From assembly GCA_951217055.1 (NCBI GenBank), contig OX578282.1, forward strand, positions 40,318,629-40,382,628: a stretch of 64,000 nt of DNA. Reading direction: 5' to 3'. The position numbers and the translations under genes are program-made. The DNA is from Gerris lacustris. Taxonomy: Eukaryota > Arthropoda > Insecta > Hemiptera > Gerridae. Under the pieces are notes generated by a model. It was not told the origin of the DNA. It saw only the letters and a list, made by a program, of their open reading frames with translations, and did no database searches. This document shows, one piece after another, positions 57,100 to 64,000 of this stretch; within the stretch, counting starts at the first letter, position 1; each line of letters begins with the position of its first letter.

Positions 57100-57837
57100 G
57101 AAACCTCAAGTCCACAAAAGAAAAACTTCAATTTTATTAATTATTTTGATTAATTTTATTATTATTTTTTATGTAAATTTGAGTTTATTTATAATTTTGA
57201 TTAATTTTATTATCATTTTTTCTTTAAAATTATGAAGTACCTATTATTACTATAATTAATCGGTGTCACCCCTTTGTAAAAAGCTGTAAGCTTTAAATAC
57301 AAATAAATGATTTATTATATTATTATTAATAGGTTTATATACTTTTGAGTAAAATCCATGCACCTTCATAATTTAAGTAATTTATATTAACGAACCCTGG
57401 TTGAGGGGTAGATTACTAATAGATACAACAATTTTATCTTATCTTATCATATCCCTCTCCCTCTCGATTGCATTTTAAATAAAGTAATCTGAATTTGCTA
57501 GACTAGTGCATAATAATACAATTACTATTATCAGCTATGATAACATGGTTTGAACAGATGTTATGAATGTTACACAATGGCGGAGGATTAACTAGAATCA
57601 GGTATAATGTTAATAACCCCGCAGTAAAAACAGTTTATCGACATGCATATTAAATTGATCTTATAAGCTTCAGCCAAAATACTCTGAGCCAGTAACAAGG
57701 TTCCCTTCCACTATAATTACTTATTCACACGTTTAGCATATTTAACTTACATTTAAGGCTTTATAAAAGGAATAATTGTTGAAACATGAAACCACCATAG
57801 ACAATATTTTAAATATACATTTGCAAGGCAACAAGTA
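57100..57837. other. Interval without recognised features
   Basis: AT-rich; a possible LINE tail lies near 57270-57310 (see the LINE relic). Confidence 0.35.
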
Positions 57838-58570
57838 AAAGGCATCACGTGGCTCTACTGCAATAGTTTATGATAATAATTATGAAATATATATAAACGG
57901 GGTGGGTAGGTGGTAAATGAGGGGGGAGGTGGGGTTGCCCCCAATAACTATATCGCCACAACACAGGGGGCCTGGGTGGCTCCGAGGCTAGAGCGCTCGC
58001 CTTGCGATAAGGCAAGTTAAGCAGCATCGAGCCGGGTCAGAAGGTGACCAAAGCTCTGGGTTCGATTCCCGGACCAGGCCCCCCACTCAATGTCCACCCA
58101 GCATTGTTTAAACAAGTGGGAAGCTCCTCGAAAGAGTAGCGCCACCAGGTTTCGGCCTGGAAACCATGACGATGACACTCCTGGTTGTAATACAACTAGG
58201 AGGGGAGTCATGGTTGACGACCATATCATTCACACGACAGTGTGTCTTCACACTGTCAAATCTTCACACGACAGTGCGAAGATTTCGGTCCCTAACCCGG
58301 GTTTGATGAATGGGCCCACCTAAGTGGCCTGCATCTTCGGGAGTATAAAGCCCCCCGGTATATATATAAAAAAAAAAAAAAAATCGCCACAACTATCTCA
58401 GCCGTTTTCAATAATTATTATAATGTATCACATCTCAAACGTCCAGCAGCCCCCTTTTGACAATTATAATAGGTAAATGGTAAATGTATCATGTATCAAC
58501 CACCCCGCAGCTGCTTTTCAAAAATTATTATAAACGTATCACGTGTCAACCCGTCCTTCTTAACTGATTC
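57838..58570 (+). repeat. Family B interspersed repeat, copy 7, split by a SINE
   Basis: 'AAGGCATCACGTGGCTCTAC' (57839) is the family head. After the SINE, 'AATAATTATTATAATGTATC' (58409) and 'AAATTATTATAAACGTATCA' (58519) are the family middle, the latter apparently duplicated. Confidence 0.55.
57952..58393 (+). mobile_element. Full-length tRNA-derived SINE with 11-bp target duplication
   Basis: The SINE spans about 57963-58382. The head has an A box ('GGGTGGCTCCGAGGCTAGAG', 57973) and a B box ('GGGTTCGATTCCCGG', 58058-58072). The body carries 'CTCAATGTCCACCCAGCATT', 'CTCGAAAGAGTAGCG', 'AGGTTTCGGCCTGGAAACCA', 'GGGGAGTCATGGTTGACGAC', 'CCTAACCCGGGTTTG' and 'CCACCTAAGTGGCCTGCATC'. It ends in a short TA run and A tail (58370-58382). 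ATCGCCACAAC is duplicated exactly at 57952-57962 and 58383-58393. The A and B boxes would serve as an internal RNA polymerase III promoter. Confidence 0.85.
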
Positions 58571-58599
58571 GAAAATTTAAAAAGTTGTAAGAAAAATCG

Positions 58600-59010
58600 T
58601 CGCAAATTTCCGACAGGAGATAAAAAATAAAGTAAAAATCAGAAGAATATATTTATAGATGTAGGTGTAAATAAATGTATGTTTGTGCGCAGGTGGAAGA
58701 GAAACAAATAGGTGTAGAAGGTTGAAACTTATATATAACCAACAATGGGCTAATTATGACCTACCATTACATTAAAATCGGAAGAGTAGTTTATAAGATA
58801 TGATGGTTCGCAAAAATTAAACGACCGACAGACAGAGACGGAATTCAAAATGTTCCCTGATGTCTGAAACGAATTTCTATCTTAAAATGTTTGATGTCGG
58901 AGACATAAACAAATGTTCGTTTTTCAGAACTAAAATTTTTACACAGACAATATATTTTTAATATAGCTTTTTTACATTTTCACACAGCTTCCGTTACTCC
59001 TTCAGTAAGC
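58600..59010 (+). repeat. Family A repeat, 3' two thirds
   Basis: 'GGTGTAAATAAATGTATGTT', 'AGAGAAACAAATAGGTGTAG', 'TATATAACCAACAATGGGCT', 'TGATGGTTCGCAAAAATTAA', 'AAAATGTTCCCTGATGTCTG' and 'CACAGCTTCCGTTACTCCTT'. A ~55-bp insertion (about 58927-58980) separates the last two blocks. Confidence 0.7.
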
Positions 59011-59875
59011 TAAATGATTAAATTAAAATGGTACATTTTAGGATCATGAAAAAGGAGAATTTTACATAAGCTCGATTGAATTCCAAATTTAAATTTAATA
59101 AAGCTGACAACGCCAATCTCCACTTATTTTCTTTATCTACTTATTTATATTCGGTCGTTATGTTGATAAGAGAGATATGTATTTTTTTTATAAATACATA
59201 CAATATAATCTAATCAAATGAACATTTTCAATAAGAATTATTGTTTTATTCGTTGAAAATATATACATATTTCATTACATGATACATATATTTTATTTAA
59301 TGTTCTGGAATTAATGTTGAAGGAATTATTAGAAATTTAATTAATATATACTATCCACACGGATATATTTATTTATTTTACCACTTTCTTGTATTCAAAT
59401 ATTTTGATATTAAAAAAAGAACAAAAAAACATAAAAATAACTTAGTTTCAAATGACATAGTGAAGTGGATAGCCGCCCCTATTAATTTATTTATTTTTGT
59501 TTTGTCATATTAATATCCAATAAAACATGTATTTTCATACATGATATTAAAAGAATACCATTCTATGACTTTGTGATATTAATATTATAATTAATCTTTG
59601 ACGTCAAATTGTTAAAATAATAAGTAATCGATTAAATGTTTAAACATATATAAATAAAAATAAACTTCATAAGAGAGAGAAAGAGAGAGAGAGCATTGCA
59701 ATGGCACATAAATTTCGATATTCGGATAGATTTAAACGTTTCTAGTCCAAAAAATGAGTCCTGTTGTCCGACTGTAGTCAATACAGAAGCATAGAGCCTA
59801 ATCTACACGGCCGTTTTCAATGAAATTTGGCAAACATGTTCAGAAAAATCCTTCCCTGAGGCAAAGTCAACGAAT
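59011..59875. other. AT-rich interval with a short (GA)n run
   Basis: (GA)n lies at about 59673-59693. 'TAATATTATAATTAATC'-type sequence dominates. No features were recognised. Confidence 0.4.
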
Positions 59876-60495
59876 TACAGTAAAATCTCGCGTATAGTAC
59901 GTAGACTGAAATTTCAGGAAAATTAAAAATGCACACCCGAAATTCGGGGATAATTTTATGCTGGTGTGTAATGTAAAAAAGATTTTAATATGTTTTTAAT
60001 TGATGTTTAAGAATTTTTAAGAGGAAAAAACATAAATTTATTTAGATTTAGTAGGTATTTATTACAAAAGCCTCCTATATGCAGAGAACGGCTTAAAAAG
60101 AATCCATCAGAATATTTCGTAGAAAGCACCTTGCCTTTGAGCCTTGTGTCTTTGATGACAACAATAAAATAAAAATAGTTCTTGGTAATCAGGCCAAGGT
60201 ATTTTAAAATGATAAAATCAATGATTTAGTTAATTTCCGAAGAAGAGAAAAATGTTTTAATTTATTCTATTTAATTTAAAATAAAAAAAAAGCTAAACAG
60301 TAAACTTATAAACATTATAAAATCTTAGTAAGTATTATGGTTATTTTTCAATCACCTGCCTATAATAACAAAAAGTCAGGTTGGAATAATCTGTAGTAAT
60401 TGTTTTCACTCGCTAATACGCACTCCAATTTTAGAAGAAAAAAAAGAGGTCAAAATTTTGTGTAGGTATTATACGCGTGTAGGGTTTTTACGGTA
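59876..60495. mobile_element. pogo/Tigger-like non-autonomous element, 616 bp
   Basis: Left tip CAGTAAAATCTCGCGTATAG (59878) after TA; right tip, inverted, CCGTAAAAACCCTACACGCG (to 60493) before TA. Both arms continue with GTATAATACCTAC / GTATAGTACGTAC-type sequence. CAGTAAAACCTCG-like tips and a TA target suit the pogo branch of Tc1/mariner. The core has no transposase that I can recognise. Confidence 0.6.
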
Positions 60496-62149
60496 ATTCT
60501 AAAACTTGTATACAAAATTCTAGCTTGATGTTAGTCAGACACTTTTTTGCACGCTATCTCCTGGACTATAAGTCGTTTTTCCGGAAAATAAAATTTAGTT
60601 CCCGCTAAATAAATTTGATTTAGCTGAAAATCAAAAATTTAAAAACTAACTAAAACAAAAACTTTAACTAAAAGTATATATATTAATACGATTGTTTCTT
60701 CATAATAAGACTACAACTACAGTCTGCACTTAACTTTATCAGAGTTTCTATAGCACTAACAATAATTATATTCCACACAGAATATTATAATATATTCAAT
60801 TTAAAATATCGTAATATCAAAATGATTGTCTCGGATTATGCTTCGTTGGGACATATACGCAAGGTTATATAAACAATATATATAGTGCATGTTACATATT
60901 ATATCAATACAATGTAAACAGGATACACAAGGCCCTAATCATAACTAACTCCCCGTACTAATCTATCATTCACAGTGAGACACCTAGACTTGATCTAATA
61001 CTGCATCTAGCGGGCATGTCAAGACCGTTAATTAAACCAATATAATATATACCTAGTTACAACAACAATCCTATATGACATGGCATAGTATCTAGTCTTA
61101 TTTCCAATAAACAGATTGACTAATATAATATAACAAGGGACATATTAGAGAGCAAGAATGTACAATGACAATTATAAATCACCATACCGAACTATCAACC
61201 TGAAGACTGTCATCCATCAAAATCATACGTGATCAATAAATACATTATGTTGACAACACACAGTGTATCTTTATCTTCTCAGCACACTCAAAGGTTCCGT
61301 AGGCAATTTATCAATTCGGACGAGTTCGTTAACCAGCTTAATCGGCCAAGCCGATTCAAGATGGTGGAATTAATTATTGTGATGTGAACCAAACGCCTTA
61401 AACGCATTTCTATCGACTGAACCCAATGAAGCTACTTAAAAGTCTCTAGCTCAAACCATTCCCAAGATCAAATTCGTAAGATTTTTGGGAGGAAGGGAAA
61501 GATATTTGCTTACAAAATATTCGACTTATGCAAAATTCCTAAAAAATAAAAATATTTTGTTTTATTTTTTGACAAATAGTAACTGCTTTTATATAGATTT
61601 TTTTTTGGTTGATTTCTTTTATAAAAATAGGGGTGTACACGAAAAAGTAACAATATTACCGTAGACAATTTTTTAAAACACATGGCGAGAAGATGAGTTG
61701 GTACAAAAACGTAAACAAATATATATTTGAAAGTAGGGCATACACACGAAATACACGGGGCAAACACAACAATTACATTTAACACCACACATTACGCGTT
61801 TCCGTTAAAAAATTACCTAAACTACAACCGCTTGTTTTTCAGGGAAGTTTCTTATATATTTTGCTCTGGGTTAATACACACACACACAACATAAGTTTAT
61901 AGATTAAATTTTTTATGTGGAGTACTTTCGGAGACACAGGTGAGATACTGACCTCCAGGCAGACAGACAAAAGCAGGAAATTATAAGGGTCCTAGGTTTT
62001 GCCTATGCACCATTAAATAATACTAGCCCATAAAAACCAAGTTTCTATAATAAATTCTTTATATTTTTATTACATTTTGGTTGTGAGGGTAAATATTGGT
62101 ATTATTTAATTTAATTTTAAATAATTAAATAAAAATGTATTAATTAGTA
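60496..62149. other. Mostly unassigned interval
   Basis: A minus frame at 61510-61788 (92 codons) has hydrophobic and lysine-rich stretches but no domain. 'AGGAAATTATAAGGGTCCTA' with GGTTTTGCCTA (about 61975-62006) is the 3' end of family D, preceded by 'GGCAGACAGACAAAAG'. Confidence 0.4.
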
Positions 62150-62745
62150 AAACTTAATTAATTAAATGTTAGAATGTTTTTGTATTGGTAGAGTCGATAT
62201 GCTAAGTTACAGCTCGATTGGATGACTGGAAGAGGGTTAACTCGCCCTCAAAAGATTTTATATAGCTACCAATTAATTAATTAATTCAATTTTAATTTTA
62301 TTTTTATTGCTTAATTTTTTTTAAATTTATTTAATCCATTCATTTTTAAAAATATAATTAATTAAATTTAAAAATTAATTAATTTGTTAAAATGTTATAA
62401 AGTATTGGTAGAGAGTCTATGTACCAAGTTCCAGCTCGATTGGATGACTGGAGTGGGTTAACTCGCCCTCAAAAGATTTTATATAAAAGTTTGTATACCT
62501 ACCAATTAATTAATTAAATTAGTAATTTTATTTTTATTACTTATTTCATAAAAAAAAAAAAAAAAATCCATTCTTTTTTAGAATAATAATTGATTAAATT
62601 TAAAAATTAATTAATTAATTAAATTTATTTGATTAATTCATTTGTTAGAATGTTTTTGTATTGGTAGAGAGTCTATGTGCCAAGTTTCAGCTCGATTGGA
62701 TGACTGGAAGGGGGTTAATTAGCCTTCCAAAGATTTTGACGACAG
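62150..62745 (+). repeat. Threefold ~225-250-bp tandem repeat
   Basis: 'GTATTGGTAGAG' followed by 'AGCTCGATTGGATGACTGGA' and 'GGGTTAA' occurs at 62180, 62402 and 62658. Between them are TTAATTAA-rich linkers and, in the first two units, 'AACTCGCCCTCAAAAGATTT' with 'ACCAATTAATTAATT'. The third unit ends differently ('GACGACAGGCAGCCACAAAA'). Confidence 0.75.
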
Positions 62746-62837
62746 GCAGCCACAAAAGTGAAGTTAATATAAAGGATTAAAAAAAAAATGTCTATTATCT
62801 ATTTTATAAATATTAGAAATACAGGAAAAAAAACGCC

Positions 62838-63030
62838 AACCAATTAGGTGACACATAGCTTCCACTAATCCTATTACTAGACTAGTGGGTAAATGAGTAT
62901 AGAGATTTGGGATAGTATTATGGGTTACTAAAATGCTAGGTTGTGTGCATGCGCGATAAGAAGCGACGTGAAACCATCTACGTATTTAAATTTCATCAAA
63001 ATCAGACAAGTAGTTTTTTTAAAATAAGGG
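62838..63030 (+). repeat. Family A-like fragment, diverged
   Basis: 'CCAACCAATTAGGTGACACA' with TAGCTTCC at 62840-62868 matches the family head. 'AAATTTCATCAAAATCAGAC' with AAGTAGTTTTTTT at about 62990 matches the shared phrase. Confidence 0.45.
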
Positions 63031-64000
63031 CGTAAATAAATCTAGGTGAAAATGTGGTTAGGTTGTTTACAAAAGTTTTCTTAGGTAGGGGAGACCCGAG
63101 CAATTGAAACCAAGGTAAGAAAAGAATCAACAAATTAACTGTAAGTAAGGACCCGAGATCTACTTTTTACTTAGATAACCAGAGTGAATAAAAGATAAGA
63201 AACCTAGAGCGCAAATTAAATATCTTGTTCAGAAAATGTCTCTCGATAAATAACTGTATTAGTCGAGAAATTATCACTTACAAAATTCACAAGAAAATCC
63301 GAAAGCATAGTGGAATTATAACTGAATAGAATTAATCTAGGTATATTTCTTTCATAAGGATCAGTAGAAGGAGAGTCAACCATTAAAATAAGATTAGCCT
63401 ACGACATAAATAGCACATGCAGTTCTTAAAGATTGTGTTATTTTAGCCGTTTAGGAATATAGTAAAGTTTGTAGTATTAGTAAAGATTGTAATATTATAC
63501 CTTATAAAAACAGTTGATATCAAAAGAACATTTCCAGCGGAAAACCAACAGCTTCCTCCTTTACTTGGTATCACAAAGAAGCACTTTCAAAACAATAACA
63601 CAAAATCAAATGTTTAACTAATAACACGTATAGTAAATTTAAAAAAAAACCAAAACATTTAAAACCTTCAAACAAATCACATAAACTAATGAACGAGTAT
63701 TATAAAACCACACGAATATTACTTTTAAAAACAACAACACCAAAAGGAATCATGTAATACGCACAACGTTATTTTAAATAACCGATGATTAAATCTCATT
63801 AGTTTTTAAAAATAATTATTTCAATCTAAAGACTGAATAACAAAAATCTATGAATTAATTCGAAAGAAACTGTTTAAACAATTGAAAATAAAAGAAATGA
63901 TGTCCAATGTAATACCTCGACGTGGCCGTGGTTAAGAAAAAAACTAGAGTGAAAAACAACAGCTGATCTAATCCTACTCAGTTCTACCAACTTAGAAACA
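63031..64000. other. AT-rich interval to the end of the window
   Basis: No coding signal, repeat family or structured element was recognised. Confidence 0.4.

Overview
The window looks like a piece of a large, AT-rich, transposon-packed animal genome, most likely an arthropod and probably an insect. The grounds are hAT-, mariner- and pogo-like DNA transposon ends, a tRNA-derived SINE, a non-LTR retrotransposon 3' end, long (TA)n microsatellites, and many diverged interspersed repeats sharing a 'CAAATTTCATnAAAATCGG ... CAGACAGAC' phrase of a kind common in insect repeats. The species cannot be read from the sequence. No intact host gene, rRNA, tRNA gene or CRISPR array was found. The longest open frames are about 115 codons, and the few with recognisable protein content are decayed transposon genes.

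Most of the window is built from a few dispersed families, named A to H here for reference. Family A (~550 bp consensus) begins near 'CTGCCAATTAGTGTGGCAC' and ends in a hairpin around 'GCTTCCGTTACCTTCGGTAAG'; it has more than ten copies. Family B begins 'GGCATCGCGTGGCTCTA' and has seven copies. Family C ends near 'ACTTTCTCTTTATA' and D ends 'GGTTTTGCCTACGGACC'. E has ~160-bp inverted ends, F is present twice, G is 'GCAGCAAAGGAAACATTTCTGCC', and H is a ~260-bp direct repeat flanking one copy of F.

Region by region: 0.4-3.5 kb is a family A copy split by a 2.4-kb hAT element with an 8-bp target duplication. 5-10 kb holds MITE-like elements, B and C copies and two hammerhead-core-like motifs. 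12.8-16.9 kb is relatively repeat-poor. 16.9-17.2 kb is a head-to-head pair of Penelope-like ends. 18.1-20.1 kb holds a possible tyrosine-recombinase N-terminal relic, followed by an unusual cluster of a 14-bp motif (GTCACGATAGTTAC). 21.8-22.9 kb has a palindromic MITE, a local duplication and a B copy. 25.9-29.6 kb is a string of A, D, E, C, SINE and mariner-like insertions. 31.1-33.8 kb is a 2.66-kb DNA transposon with ends AGTCCAGTCACTCGGGC and a decayed cysteine-rich gene. 34.8-36.1 kb is H-F-H. 37-42.3 kb is A (split by a hairpin MITE), D, A, A and E. 44.9-45.8 kb is a 730-bp near-perfect palindrome embedded in (TA)n. 50.6-52.2 kb is a three-layer nest (a non-LTR insert in a MITE in family B). 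52.3-52.5 kb is a 25-bp minisatellite. 53.9-54.8 kb is a second type of hAT end. 55.6-56.6 kb is a LINE ORF2 C-terminal relic. 58.0-58.4 kb is a full-length SINE with target duplication. 59.9-60.5 kb is a pogo-like element. 62.1-62.7 kb is a threefold tandem repeat.

Nothing here works together as a pathway; the layout is a history of insertions. The most unexplained signals are the GTCACGATAGTTAC cluster, the recurrence of one phrase in apparently unrelated element families, and the scatter of CTGAAGA-stem-GAAA motifs. All calls come from reading the sequence by eye, without a database search or alignment software.
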